This document shows, in pieces, positions 16,857 to 27,232 of a stretch of 64,000 bases of DNA (positions are counted from its first letter, which is position 1; the number at the start of each line of letters is the position of its first letter). The notes beneath the pieces were generated by a model, which was not told the origin of the DNA, did no database searches, and was given only the letters and a program-made list of their open reading frames with translations. Source of the stretch: Halalkalibacter oceani (GTDB lineage: Bacteria; Bacillota; Bacilli; Bacillales; Bacillaceae_D); contig NZ_JAMBOS010000006.1 of NCBI RefSeq assembly GCF_023715705.1, positions 62,001-126,000 on the forward strand, in the 5' to 3' direction. Position numbers and translations under genes: made by a program.

Positions 16857-17274
16857 ATTCAATGTGCGGACTTATGTAGAGTGCGATGGGCAGACATACC
16901 GGCAGATGACGCAGAATATCGCATTTCAATCCACACTGACGACCGCCGCCGAACTCTACTTCATCAGTCTTATTTCAATCCACGCACTCACACAGAGCGC
17001 GAAGACGGACAAAAAACGATAACGCCTTATGGTTATGCATTTCAATCCACGCACTCACATAGAGTGCGATCCTAGAGAGGTGTTTATGGTCAAAAATGGT
17101 TTCACAATTTCAATCCACGCACTCACATAGAGTACGATGAGGGCGGGATTGGTCATTTTGCCAACGAAGAAGAATTTCAATCCACGCACTCACATAGAGT
17201 ACGATCTTAACCTTTACCTCTTTTGTGACACTCGAAATCATGATTTCAATCCACGCACTCACATAGAGTACGAT
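16857..17274 (-). CRISPR. CRISPR array B, type I-C-like repeats
   Basis: Read on the minus strand, 32-base repeats beginning ATCG and ending GGATTGAAAT lie at 17243-17274, 17174-17205, 17107-17138, 17039-17070 and 16972-17003, separated by 35-37-base spacers. Older, decayed copies follow: a 12-base remnant at 16923-16934 and a 31-base degenerate copy at 16857-16887. The three repeats nearest the leader (right end) share a G-to-A change in the seventh base from the outer end (GTACGAT on the plus strand). Decay increases with distance from the leader, as expected. No cas genes are in the window. Confidence 0.92.
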
Positions 17275-17309
17275 AGCGAAACGACCGTGATTCCTGCATT
17301 GTTTAGTCG

Positions 17310-17462
17310 CAGAGTGGTAGGGTTTTGCTCTTTAGGGGCTGGATTTTTGTTGAATCGGCGCACTTTTTACATAGTCTCACATTATAATAATACATATTTT
17401 GATTTGTTTTTGGTGCGAACCTCCCGGTGATTTTATGTTCACTTGGGGTTCGCACCTTGTGT
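17310..17462 (-). promoter_or_regulatory. CRISPR leader of array B
   Basis: On the minus strand this begins GGTGCGAACCCC, contains CGGGAGGTTCGCACC followed by A-rich DNA and TGTGAGACTATGTAA, and leads into the first repeat. Most of these motifs recur in the leader of locus A at 821-991. Bases 17275-17309 may be the newest spacer, beyond a repeat that has lost its middle: CACTCTGCG is left on the minus strand near 17310. If so, the leader-repeat junction is damaged. Confidence 0.65.
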
Positions 17463-17481
17463 GACATGCTGTATGTCCTTT

Positions 17482-19107
<1,626 letters not shown>

Positions 19108-19244
19108 TTATACCATTCATTGTAGACAAAGGGATAGGGTTCTAACAATATTTTTGCCTCTTTCTATCATGTCAAAGTGAAGCAGGAATTTGCTATAATA
19201 GCAGGTAAGTAAAAAGTGTGAGCAGATATAGAAAGGAGAGGGCG

Positions 19245-21365
19245 ATGCAAACGTTACAAATGGAGCAAGCGCAGGAAAAGCTGCGGACGGTTTTCGGATA
19301 CGACCATTTTCGCCAGGGACAGCAGGCGATTATTGAGCAGGTGCTTGCCGGTCACGATACGCTCGGGATTATGCCGACTGGAGGCGGGAAGTCATTATGC
19401 TATCAAATTCCGGCTCTGATCCTGCCGGGACTGACCGTTGTCATTACCCCGCTTATCTCATTGATGAAAGATCAGGTTGATGCTCTCCAGGAATACGGGG
19501 TTGGAGCCACCTTTTTAAATAGCACCTTAACTGCGGCGGAGGAGCAAAAGCGTCATGCCCAAATTAAAGCAGGCGCCTGCAAGCTCGTCTATGTCGCCCC
19601 GGAAAGACTAGAGCATCCGCATTTTCAACAGTTGCTTCAATCGGTTTCTCTTTCGCTCGTGGCGATTGATGAAGCCCATTGTATGTCGCAATGGGGGCAT
19701 GATTTCCGTCCAAGCTATTTGCGGATTCCCGAATGGCTGGAACAGCTGAAGGATCAGCCGGCCGTTCTCGCTTTAACGGCGACTGCGACAAAGCAGGTTC
19801 GCGCTGACTTGCAGGAGTATTTACATATCCGCGAGCAGAGCACAATTACAATGGGGTTTGCCCGACCGAACCTGCGCTTCGAAGTCAAAAAAGGGGTGAA
19901 TAAGAAGGATTTTATTCGCTCTTACTTGACGATGCGCAAGCAGGAATCAGGCATTATTTACGCAACGACCCGCAAGGAAGTCGATCAGTTATTTGAAGAG
20001 CTGTCAGGCGCCGGTTTTGAAGTGGCCCGTTATCATGGCGGAATGCGAGAAGAAGAGCGGTCGGGCAGCCAGGAAGCGTTTATTTATGATAAGAAGAAAG
20101 TGATTGTCGCAACGAATGCATTCGGCATGGGAATTGATAAGTCGAACGTCCGCTTTGTTTTGCATTACAGCCTGCCGCGCTCACTTGAGGCCTATTACCA
20201 GGAAGCGGGACGCGCCGGTCGTGACGGTGAGGATAGCGACTGTATTTTGCTGTTTGCCGCACAGGATATTCGCACGCACACCTTTTTGATTGAGCAATCG
20301 GACCGGATTGATGAACGGCAGGCGATGGAATATAAGAAGCTGCAGCAGATGACAAGCTACTGTCATACAGAGCGCTGCCTCCAGCAATACATTCTCGACT
20401 ATTTCGGCGACGAGGACGGAGAGGGCTGCGGCAAATGTTCGAACTGCGTCGACAGCGGTGAAAAAATAGACCGGACGCGCGAGGCGCAGATCATCTTCTC
20501 ATGTGTGAAGCGGCTGCGTGAACGTTTTGGCAAAACGATCGTCGCTCAAGTGCTCGTCGGTTCTGAAAACCAGAAAATAAAGCAGTTCGGTCTCACCGAT
20601 GTGTCGACATACGGCCTGATGAAGGAATGGACGCAGCGGGCCGTTGCTGATATGATTGATGTTCTGACAGCAGAAGGATATTTACAGCCGACCGATTCTT
20701 CTTTTCCAACGCTGCAGCTGACGGAAAAAGCGGTTCCTGTTTTAACGGGAGAGGCGAAGGTGCTCTTGTCGGAGACGACGATCCCGGAGGCGGTGGAAGA
20801 ACAGGATGATATTTTCGAAGCGCTGCGACAGGAGAGAAAGCGGCTGGCGGAAGAGCAGCAGGTTCCGCCATATATGATTTTCTCCGATCGGACGTTAAAG
20901 GAAATGAGCGGAAAAGTGCCGTTGACGAAAGAAGAATTGCGTTCGATTTCCGGCGTAGGGGAGCAAAAGCTGGAGAAGTACGGCGAGCTGTTTTTGGCAA
21001 TTCTTACCCCTTTTGCGGAGCGGAAGCCGGGACCTGGTCAGGGGACGGTCGTGCGCCGTAAAGAACAAAAAGCAAAAAGCGGGCAATTTAAGCAAACAGC
21101 GGAAGCGTTTTTAAATGGTGCTACTGTTCAGGAGCTGGTGGCTGAATTAGGCTTCACCGAGCAGACGATCATCAGACATTTGTTGAAAGCGGAGGAAGCC
21201 GGGATGGGACTTCGGCTGGCGGAAAAAGTCGACCCGCAAAAAAGGCGGTTAATTGAAGAGAAAATTGAAGAGCTTGGTTATGAGCGCTTGAAGCCAATTA
21301 AAGACGCCTTACCTGATTCGATTTCATACGAGGACATTCATTTTGTTCTCAGTGCATGGAGATAA
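19245..21365 (+). CDS. recQ: ATP-dependent DNA helicase RecQ
   Basis: The ATG follows AAAGGAGAGGG (706 aa). SF2 helicase motifs are clear: 'GIMPTGGGKSLCYQIPA' near residue 46, 'DEAHCMSQWGHDFRPSY' near 142 and 'YYQEAGRAGRDG' near 320. The RQC zinc cysteines are in 'CHTERC' and 'CGKCSNC' (about 373-405). An HRDC domain lies near 520-590 and a final helical, HTH-like segment near 610-706. The protein unwinds recombination and repair intermediates in the 3'-5' direction. It is longer than B. subtilis RecQ because of the C-terminal extension. No partner gene is adjacent. Confidence 0.93.
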   Translation: MQTLQMEQAQEKLRTVFGYDHFRQGQQAIIEQVLAGHDTLGIMPTGGGKSLCYQIPALILPGLTVVITPLISLMKDQVDALQEYGVGATFLNSTLTAAEEQKRHAQIKAGACKLVYVAPERLEHPHFQQLLQSVSLSLVAIDEAHCMSQWGHDFRPSYLRIPEWLEQLKDQPAVLALTATATKQVRADLQEYLHIREQSTITMGFARPNLRFEVKKGVNKKDFIRSYLTMRKQESGIIYATTRKEVDQLFEELSGAGFEVARYHGGMREEERSGSQEAFIYDKKKVIVATNAFGMGIDKSNVRFVLHYSLPRSLEAYYQEAGRAGRDGEDSDCILLFAAQDIRTHTFLIEQSDRIDERQAMEYKKLQQMTSYCHTERCLQQYILDYFGDEDGEGCGKCSNCVDSGEKIDRTREAQIIFSCVKRLRERFGKTIVAQVLVGSENQKIKQFGLTDVSTYGLMKEWTQRAVADMIDVLTAEGYLQPTDSSFPTLQLTEKAVPVLTGEAKVLLSETTIPEAVEEQDDIFEALRQERKRLAEEQQVPPYMIFSDRTLKEMSGKVPLTKEELRSISGVGEQKLEKYGELFLAILTPFAERKPGPGQGTVVRRKEQKAKSGQFKQTAEAFLNGATVQELVAELGFTEQTIIRHLLKAEEAGMGLRLAEKVDPQKRRLIEEKIEELGYERLKPIKDALPDSISYEDIHFVLSAWR

Positions 21366-21443
21366 TTGGGAACATCTTTGTGAAATTTGTGCTATCATGA
21401 GAAAAGAAAAACATGCCTACCGAAGTATGAAAGGATGATCCAG

Positions 21444-21782
21444 ATGGAGGAACTACAATCAATTGAACAATGGCACGATCTTTGGGAAGGGTCTTCTTCC
21501 AAAACGGTCTTTTTGTTTAAGCATAGTACATCATGTCCAATCAGCGCCGAAGCGTTTCAGGTGTTTCAGGAGTTTATCGAGACGCAGCAAAAGCCCGAGT
21601 TTCAATTTGCGCTTGTGAAAGTGATTGAACAGCGTCCTGTTTCCAATGCGATAGCAGAGGAATTGCAAATCAAGCATGAATCACCTCAGCTGTTTATCAT
21701 CCAAAACAAACATGTCATCTGGCATGATTCGCATTGGAGAATTACAAAAGAGCAGCTGGAAGAGCAGCTCGCGGCGTTGTAA
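21444..21782 (+). CDS. ytxJ: Bacilliredoxin-like protein YtxJ (BrxC type)
   Basis: I choose ATG 21444 (112 aa), nine bases after AAAGG; earlier in-frame starts lack support. The thioredoxin-like fold carries 'FLFKHSTSCPISAEAF', where Cys31 heads the T-S-C-P-I-S active site of the YtxJ/BrxC family, and 'QIKHESPQLFIIQN' downstream. Family members remove bacillithiol from S-bacillithiolated proteins in the cytoplasm. A second bacillithiol gene, bshB2, lies at 31.6 kb, so the organism very likely makes bacillithiol. Confidence 0.88.
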   Translation: MEELQSIEQWHDLWEGSSSKTVFLFKHSTSCPISAEAFQVFQEFIETQQKPEFQFALVKVIEQRPVSNAIAEELQIKHESPQLFIIQNKHVIWHDSHWRITKEQLEEQLAAL

Positions 21783-21857
21783 CGGCAAACATCGAGGATT
21801 GGCAGCCTGGATTCCGCTTGAGCTGCTCATAAAAGCGCCAAATCCACTCGCCGTTTT

Positions 21858-21902
21858 TGGGGGTGTGCCAAAAGGAAAAAACAACCCTTTTGACACACCC
21901 CC
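21858..21902. terminator. Long double-stem hairpin after ytxJ
   Basis: GGGGGTGTG (21859-21867) and CAAAAGG pair with CCTTTTG and CACACCCCC (21894-21902) around an A-rich loop, with one mismatched pair. There is no T run on the plus strand, while five A residues precede it when the minus strand is read, so its efficiency as a terminator is doubtful. It shares the design of the hairpin at 15.8 kb. Confidence 0.5.
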
Positions 21903-22019
21903 TCTTTGGTCATGGCGGCTGGACCGGGGCTGGTGCCGTTCCAGGATTTTCATTTGCCAGATTAGAAGGGTGAAACCTTTTCTTTTAACCATTCGTAAAT
22001 CACAATAGAGGTGATCAGG

Positions 22020-22958
22020 ATGTTGGAACAATACCACAAACGGTTAACGGAAGTGAAGGAACGAAAGCGTCTATACGTGAAATGGAGCGCTCACAAGGAA
22101 CGGGCTATTACTCATTTAACGGAGGGTCATCAAAAGGCTGAGCGGCTGAGACAGCAGCTTGAGCGTGAGAGAGCCGATGTTGAACGGTTAAAAAAGCTTA
22201 GTTTTACAAACCTGTTTTATACGATTGTTGGACGGCGATTAGAGAAGATGGAGAAGGAACAGCAGGAGCTGCTGCAGGCGCAATTGAAATATGAAGAGGC
22301 ACTGCACACAATTGAGGATTTGGAAGAAGAGCTGAAGGAAATACAGCTTTTCTTGCAGTCGCTTTCCGAGCCGGAGCAAGAATACGAACAATTGATCATG
22401 GAAAAGAAAGCCTATCTGATTTCTACTGATTCTCCATTGACTGAGCAGCTTTCCTCGCTAATTGATGACGAAGAAGAGAAAAAAGCCCAGCTTAAAGAGT
22501 ACCAGGAGGCGATAACAGCAGGGATAAAGGCTAAAGCCTCGCTTGGAAAAGCGGTTTCATCTCTTGAAAGTGCCAGCGGGTGGTCGACTTGGGATATGTT
22601 TGGCGGAGGAATGCTTTCTACAGCGATTAAGCATAGTCATGTGGATGAAGCGCGGTCCGAGATTCATCATGCTCAGCGCGCGCTGCGGCATTTTGAAGAA
22701 GAGCTGAAGGATGTAAATGCCTATACGGATTGTACGATTGAGATCGATGGGTTCCTGACATTTGCTGATTATTTTTTCGATGGATTTATCGTTGATTGGA
22801 TGGTGCACGGCAAAATTCAGGATTCTTTATCGCAAACTACTGAAATGGTCTATCATGTTGAGCGGATTTTACGTGAGCTTACTAGAGAGGAACAGGCGCT
22901 GACGGGTGAGATCACGGCGCTAAAGCAGCAGAGAACTGAGCTGGTTGAGCTCGCTTAA
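22020..22958 (+). CDS. Coiled-coil protein of unknown function, 312 aa
   Basis: ATG 22020 follows AGAGGTGATC. Most of the protein is predicted helix with heptad repeats rich in Glu, Lys, Gln and Leu (about residues 10-130 and 280-310). A central section near 170-240 is less charged and contains 'SGWSTWDMFGGGMLSTAIKHSHVDEA'. There is no signal peptide or membrane segment, so it should be cytoplasmic. The next gene follows after 15 bases. No family was recognised with confidence. Confidence 0.75.
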   Translation: MLEQYHKRLTEVKERKRLYVKWSAHKERAITHLTEGHQKAERLRQQLERERADVERLKKLSFTNLFYTIVGRRLEKMEKEQQELLQAQLKYEEALHTIEDLEEELKEIQLFLQSLSEPEQEYEQLIMEKKAYLISTDSPLTEQLSSLIDDEEEKKAQLKEYQEAITAGIKAKASLGKAVSSLESASGWSTWDMFGGGMLSTAIKHSHVDEARSEIHHAQRALRHFEEELKDVNAYTDCTIEIDGFLTFADYFFDGFIVDWMVHGKIQDSLSQTTEMVYHVERILRELTREEQALTGEITALKQQRTELVELA

Positions 22959-22973
22959 GGAGCTAATGTTTTT

Positions 22974-24431
22974 ATGACAAAGCAAAAATGGATAATTGTT
23001 ATGATCCTGCTCATTGGATTAACAGGCTATACGCTCTGGAATGAAGAGCAGGCGGAAAAAACAGTGGCGCCTCAAGAGGAAGAGAGTGAGCAGGAAAAGC
23101 CGTTAGAGACTGAATCTGAGGCGGAGGAATTTTTCAACCCGCTAAGCGTTCAGATTCCGGAGGCGACATATGAAGAGTGGGACCAGCTAAAGCGCAGCCG
23201 AACAAGGGGGTTGACGAGGGCGAGAGAGCTGGAGAATACGATTACCCCCGAAATCGAAATTTCCTTTAAAGAAGGTGGCAACGAAAGCTTAATCATTGAA
23301 GAAATCTGGTACACGCCGGATCAGGTCCATGTGTTTTACAGCGTTGACCTCCCTGAGGAAATTCACGAATACTACAATTTACCGGTCCTGAGTGGAAGAA
23401 TGCGAATTGGTGGAGAAGGCGATTTGGAATCAAACGGCTCCTACTCAAATCAATGGATGACGGATGAAGCGCGAATGGTCGAGGGGCGCTACCATGATCG
23501 TTTAATTTTTGATCCGGTTCGTGATGAAAATGGAGAGGTAATCCGCCAAATCAGCGAGCTGCACTTATTTGATTTAACTCTTCATAAGGGTGGGAAGAGC
23601 TATGAGCTGAATGAGGTTTCGATTCCGATGGAGCTGGATTTCGATCAGGTGAAGACGATAAGCATTCCAATTGAGCAGGCATTTAGCGCGGATGGCAACA
23701 GCCTTTACATGGAGGAGCTGCGAATTACACCGTTTGGCATGGAACTGTTGTTTCAAGAAGACTCGGAGGATGGGGATCCATTGCTTGATCTGAGTGTCGA
23801 TTTAATCAGCGGTGACGAGATTTCTGTCGGCTTTTTTTACCAAGGGATGTTTCGCGATCATGAACAAAAATTTATTCAATTCGAGCCGGTCGACGAGCTG
23901 CCGCAAGAACTTGAACTGAAGATCCAGAGCGCTACATATGTGAGTGACCAGGGTGTATCGTTTGCAATTCCGCTTATTAGAGACTCGCTTTTGATTAGCA
24001 TCGACCGCAGTCAGGATGAGATCTATGAAGAAAGCATCGGAACATTATTTGGAGCAGAGCTTGTTTTCCAGGAAGCGACTTACAGCCAGAATACATTGGA
24101 ATGGAAACTGCTCGTGAAAGCGAAGGAAAATGGAAGTCGCTCATTGGCGATTCCTTATTTTACGGAGGCTTCCTTTTATGAAAGAACGGGCTTTGAATTC
24201 GGCCGTCCACCGCTTTATTTAACCTATAAGACAGGGGATCAGCCAGTTAACAATCTCCATACAATTGGCATGAGTGGAAATATCGATGAACACGGGCAGT
24301 ACATCGCCGTTGAACTGTCCGGCATTCGGCAGCTTGAAGCGGATGAGCTCATTGTTCAAATTGAAAATGTCACCTATACCCAGCATTTCCCGGACAGTCT
24401 GTCCGTCTCTTTTTCTCCAGATGGCATCTAA
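22974..24431 (+). CDS. Membrane-anchored extracellular protein of unknown function, 485 aa
   Basis: The start at 22974 has only a modest ribosome site (AAGGAG, 16 bases upstream at 22957-22962). An N-terminal hydrophobic anchor (residues about 6-22) is followed by a Glu-rich linker and then a long beta-rich region without recognised motifs. The layout, with several 'LEL/ELRI'-type strands, suggests stacked Ig-like or DUF4179/DUF5643-like domains, but this is only an impression. The protein is strongly acidic. It probably forms an operon with the coiled-coil gene before it. Confidence 0.72.
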   Translation: MTKQKWIIVMILLIGLTGYTLWNEEQAEKTVAPQEEESEQEKPLETESEAEEFFNPLSVQIPEATYEEWDQLKRSRTRGLTRARELENTITPEIEISFKEGGNESLIIEEIWYTPDQVHVFYSVDLPEEIHEYYNLPVLSGRMRIGGEGDLESNGSYSNQWMTDEARMVEGRYHDRLIFDPVRDENGEVIRQISELHLFDLTLHKGGKSYELNEVSIPMELDFDQVKTISIPIEQAFSADGNSLYMEELRITPFGMELLFQEDSEDGDPLLDLSVDLISGDEISVGFFYQGMFRDHEQKFIQFEPVDELPQELELKIQSATYVSDQGVSFAIPLIRDSLLISIDRSQDEIYEESIGTLFGAELVFQEATYSQNTLEWKLLVKAKENGSRSLAIPYFTEASFYERTGFEFGRPPLYLTYKTGDQPVNNLHTIGMSGNIDEHGQYIAVELSGIRQLEADELIVQIENVTYTQHFPDSLSVSFSPDGI

Positions 24432-24503
24432 GGCTAAACATTCCGCTGTTGAAACTTATTAGAAGCTATTGTCGTTTCATAAGAGAAAAAAAGGGGGAAT
24501 AGT

Positions 24504-25151
24504 ATGAAGCGGCTTTTTGTAATCGGGTGTGTAGCGTTAAGTGTGGTGCTGTTTGCAGCTTGCAATGCTGGTGATAATGAAGAGCTTGACATTCCAGCTC
24601 CAGCAGACGGACAGACGGAAGTTCCTCGATCAGACGAGGAGGATGCTGCGACTGGTGGAGAGGTGGAAAGCCCATTCGGCTCCAGCGATGCTGCTGAGAT
24701 CAAAGAGATTCCCGTGACTGTGGAAGGCGAGACGGAAATGAGAGCAGCGCAGTTTCACCGCAGTGCAATCGGCTACGGTATTTATATTCTTCAGGACTTC
24801 ACGCTTGAGAGCGAGGAGCCGAACCGCGATGTGATCCTGTCCAACTTTGATGATGCGTTTTTCACAAGAGTCATCAATCATGGTAGCGAGGCGGATGCAC
24901 AAGAGATCAAACAGATGATTGTTGAGCATGCCGAAGGCGAAATTGCCGAAGGAGAAGACGTTCCTTTAACAGACGTTGAGTATGTCGTGAAAGAGGAAAC
25001 GACAAATGACGACGGTGTGACAGTGATAATCCATACAGCCAAGGAGTACAATGGCCAACTGATTGGCTTTACGCTGTTTCTGCCGCAGAAGGAAGCGGTA
25101 GAAGGAATTTCCCCAGCGATGTGGGCGATGCTTGAAACCATTGAATGGTAA
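24504..25151 (+). CDS. Hypothetical lipoprotein, 215 aa
   Basis: The ATG follows AAGGGGGAATAGT. The signal peptide ends in a lipobox (L-F-A-A-Cys20), giving a lipid-anchored extracellular protein. The first 40 residues of the mature part are an acidic, Pro/Ala-rich linker. The remaining 150 residues form an alpha/beta region with no known motif. It sits with two other secreted unknown proteins in the 23-26 kb block. Function unknown. Confidence 0.75.
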   Translation: MKRLFVIGCVALSVVLFAACNAGDNEELDIPAPADGQTEVPRSDEEDAATGGEVESPFGSSDAAEIKEIPVTVEGETEMRAAQFHRSAIGYGIYILQDFTLESEEPNRDVILSNFDDAFFTRVINHGSEADAQEIKQMIVEHAEGEIAEGEDVPLTDVEYVVKEETTNDDGVTVIIHTAKEYNGQLIGFTLFLPQKEAVEGISPAMWAMLETIEW

Positions 25152-25263
25152 AGCGGGAAAAGCAACTTTTCCCACAGCCCTGAGCCATTTGATAAAGACC
25201 GTTGTCGGTTGGAGTCTCAATAGCTTGTGGCGAGTGAAGCCATTGCTGCGAGTCCTGACTAGT
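25152..25263 (+). repeat. Dispersed intergenic repeat, copy 1
   Basis: It begins with a GGGAAAAG-caa-CTTTTCCC hairpin, then CACAGCCC, and ends with a tail reading GCTTGTGGCGAG, GCCATTGCTG and CCTGACTAG. A related arrangement occurs at 45563-45674 and a more diverged tail at 34740-34794. All three copies lie between genes. Confidence 0.5.
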
Positions 25264-25288
25264 TTTGTCTTACAGGGGAGAGATGCAC

Positions 25289-25771
25289 GTGAAGAAATTC
25301 GGAGGTTTGCTCTGTGCCATTCTTTTTCTAGCAGGCTGTAACGGAAATGAATCATTGAGTGAGAATGCGACAATTGCGCAAAACTATTTGCTCAGCGAAG
25401 GCTTTGAGATCGTGTCACACGACGGAGACGACTGGCAAGAGTTTTCAGAAGCTGAACTGCTTGATCCTCCAAATGAACAATTGTGGGTGGTTCAGACGAT
25501 CAAACCGGATGACTATGTCAATAAGCGGATAGATACCGTCTCTTTCACGGTTAAGAATCATCCTTTGGATGAGAAATTCACTATCGGGAAAACATCCGTA
25601 ACCGTATGGCTGCTGAATGGAGAAGTGATTGGCGGCTGGTCATTCCCCATTTCAGACACCAATGATCTGATAGGAGCACCAAGCTCCTTAGACGGAAAGA
25701 CTGCCGAAGAAGTACAAGGAGACTATCCAAAATGGCAGGCACAATGGCGGGAAAAATACAGCAAGTTATAG
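25289..25771 (+). CDS. Hypothetical lipoprotein, 160 aa
   Basis: I select GTG 25289 behind GGGGAGAG; upstream in-frame TTG and ATG codons are badly spaced. The signal peptide 'KKFGGLLCAILFLAGC' has a lipobox with the lipidated Cys near residue 17. The mature part of about 140 residues resembles small DUF4830-like Bacillus lipoproteins in its layout ('ENATIAQNYLLSEGFEIVSHDG'), but I am not sure of the family. It should be anchored outside the membrane. A terminator follows. Confidence 0.72.
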   Translation: MKKFGGLLCAILFLAGCNGNESLSENATIAQNYLLSEGFEIVSHDGDDWQEFSEAELLDPPNEQLWVVQTIKPDDYVNKRIDTVSFTVKNHPLDEKFTIGKTSVTVWLLNGEVIGGWSFPISDTNDLIGAPSSLDGKTAEEVQGDYPKWQAQWREKYSKL

Positions 25772-25811
25772 CAAAGCTTGCGCAAAAAAAGATAGCAGCA
25801 CCTCCACTCTG

Positions 25812-25853
25812 ACCTGGGACGAAAGGCGAAAGTAGTCTTCGCCCGGGTTTTTT
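25812..25853 (+). terminator. Rho-independent terminator
   Basis: ACCTGGG pairs with CCCGGGT (with a G-U pair), extended inward by GAA/TTC pairs, and is followed by six T residues, 41 bases after the lipoprotein stop. Confidence 0.65.
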
Positions 25854-25952
25854 GCTGTGGAATAAAGATGAGGGGATTGAAACTATTATTGAGAATCAAA
25901 ATCGCTCGAAAAACTCCTATGATTTAGAATAAACAAAAAATTTAAAATGTTC

Positions 25953-26022
25953 TTGACGGTTATTTTTGTATTGTGCTACCATTTAGTTAACCGATTAATG
26001 AAACCGGTTTCGTTAATCGGTT
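25953..26022 (+). promoter_or_regulatory. lacI-type gene promoter with large palindromic operator
   Basis: TTGACG (25953-25958) and TACCAT (25977-25982) are 18 bases apart. Directly downstream, AACCGATTAA (25989-25998) and TTAATCGGTT (26013-26022) flank the perfect palindrome GAAACCGGTTTC (26000-26011). The 12-bp core with a central CG is typical of LacI/GalR operators, and the outer arms make a nested 34-bp dyad with one mismatch. The site should give autoregulation of the repressor gene downstream. Confidence 0.75.
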
Positions 26023-26052
26023 TCAGAAACGTCGATGAGGATGGGTGGGCCG

Positions 26053-27090
26053 ATGAACAATAAAAATAAAGTAAATATGGATACAATCGCCAAAAAAGCC
26101 GGCGTATCAAAAACAACTGTTTCACGCATTATTAATGGTAATTTTGAGTATGTCAATGAAGCAACGAAGGAGAAAGTTTTACGGATCATTAAGGAACTGA
26201 ATTACAAGCCGAATTCGCTGGCGAGAAGTTTAAAGCAACGGAAGTCTAATGTCATCGGTCTTATTCTTGCCAATATGAAAACGACTTTCTGGTCGCTCGT
26301 AATCGAAGGAGTCGAAAAAAGATGCCATGCCAATGGCTACAGCTTAATGATTTGCAATTCAAATAATGATCCTCTTCTTGAAAGAGAGCATATCGAGAAT
26401 TTGAAAATGAAGCAGGTTGACGGAATCATCATTAACCCGATGATGGAAAACAAGCCACTATTCGAAGAGTTGATCGAAGAGAAGTATCCGCTTGTTTTGA
26501 TAAACCGCAGGATAGATGATCTCCCTCTGGATACGGTTATAATCGACAATGTGCGGAGTTCCGTGTTGGCCGTCAATCATTTAAGTGATTTAGGCAGGAA
26601 ATCGATTGCGCTAATCGCTTATCATTCACAAGGGATTAGCCCGCGGAAGGATCGGATTGAAGGCTACCGTAAAGCAATGGTCGATAATGGCTTCGTTTTG
26701 GATGAGCGGATGATCCGGGAAGTGGAAGAAAAGCCAGGAACCGCAAAGGAAGCAGTGAAGCAGCTGCTACTGTTGCCGGAACGTCCGGAGGCGATTTTAT
26801 CGACTCATGTTTCAATGATTTCAGAGGTGATCGAGGCTGCCAATGAGCTGGAGCTTACGATTCCAAATGATATAAGTCACATTGGCTTTGACGAGTCAGT
26901 CTGGTCGCAGCATTTGGCTTCGCCATTGACAACGGTCAGTCAGCCCAGTTTTGAAATGGGGGAATTAGCGGCCAATCATATCATTGAATTCATCAAAAAT
27001 AAGGAATCGTTTAAGCCAGCGACGACGCTGTTACAGCCTGAGTTAATTGTGAGAAGTTCCTGCGGCTACAACTTGCTGAATCGACCGTGA
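26053..27090 (+). CDS. LacI family transcriptional regulator
   Basis: The helix-turn-helix begins 'VNMDTIAKKAGVSKTTVSRIINGNFEYVNEATKEKVLRII' and the hinge 'NYKPNSLARSLKQRKSNVIGLI' follows, as in LacI/GalR proteins. The rest is a periplasmic-binding-like effector domain ending near 'HIGFDESVWSQHLASPLTTVSQPSFEMGELAANHI'. I use ATG 26053 (345 aa); ATG 26035 is also possible. It probably represses its own gene and the organic-acid operon that follows at 27.3-30.7 kb, with an acid or CoA-linked intermediate as likely inducer. The effector is not known. Confidence 0.9.
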   Translation: MNNKNKVNMDTIAKKAGVSKTTVSRIINGNFEYVNEATKEKVLRIIKELNYKPNSLARSLKQRKSNVIGLILANMKTTFWSLVIEGVEKRCHANGYSLMICNSNNDPLLEREHIENLKMKQVDGIIINPMMENKPLFEELIEEKYPLVLINRRIDDLPLDTVIIDNVRSSVLAVNHLSDLGRKSIALIAYHSQGISPRKDRIEGYRKAMVDNGFVLDERMIREVEEKPGTAKEAVKQLLLLPERPEAILSTHVSMISEVIEAANELELTIPNDISHIGFDESVWSQHLASPLTTVSQPSFEMGELAANHIIEFIKNKESFKPATTLLQPELIVRSSCGYNLLNRP

Positions 27091-27232
27091 AGACAGAGGC
27101 GATTTATAACAAAACATCAGCTGATCGAGATTGAAGAGGAAGAGTTGTTCTTCTTGAACAGCATTCCTCAAACTCTCTCTACATGTGGTAGTGGCCAAAA
27201 AGCTGGGAAAAGGAGGGTGGATGATGGGTTTT

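Noticed and set aside
16881-17430. Open frames across array B with repeated 'NPRTH' peptides.
   Set aside because: They are translations of the CRISPR repeats themselves and have no ribosome sites.
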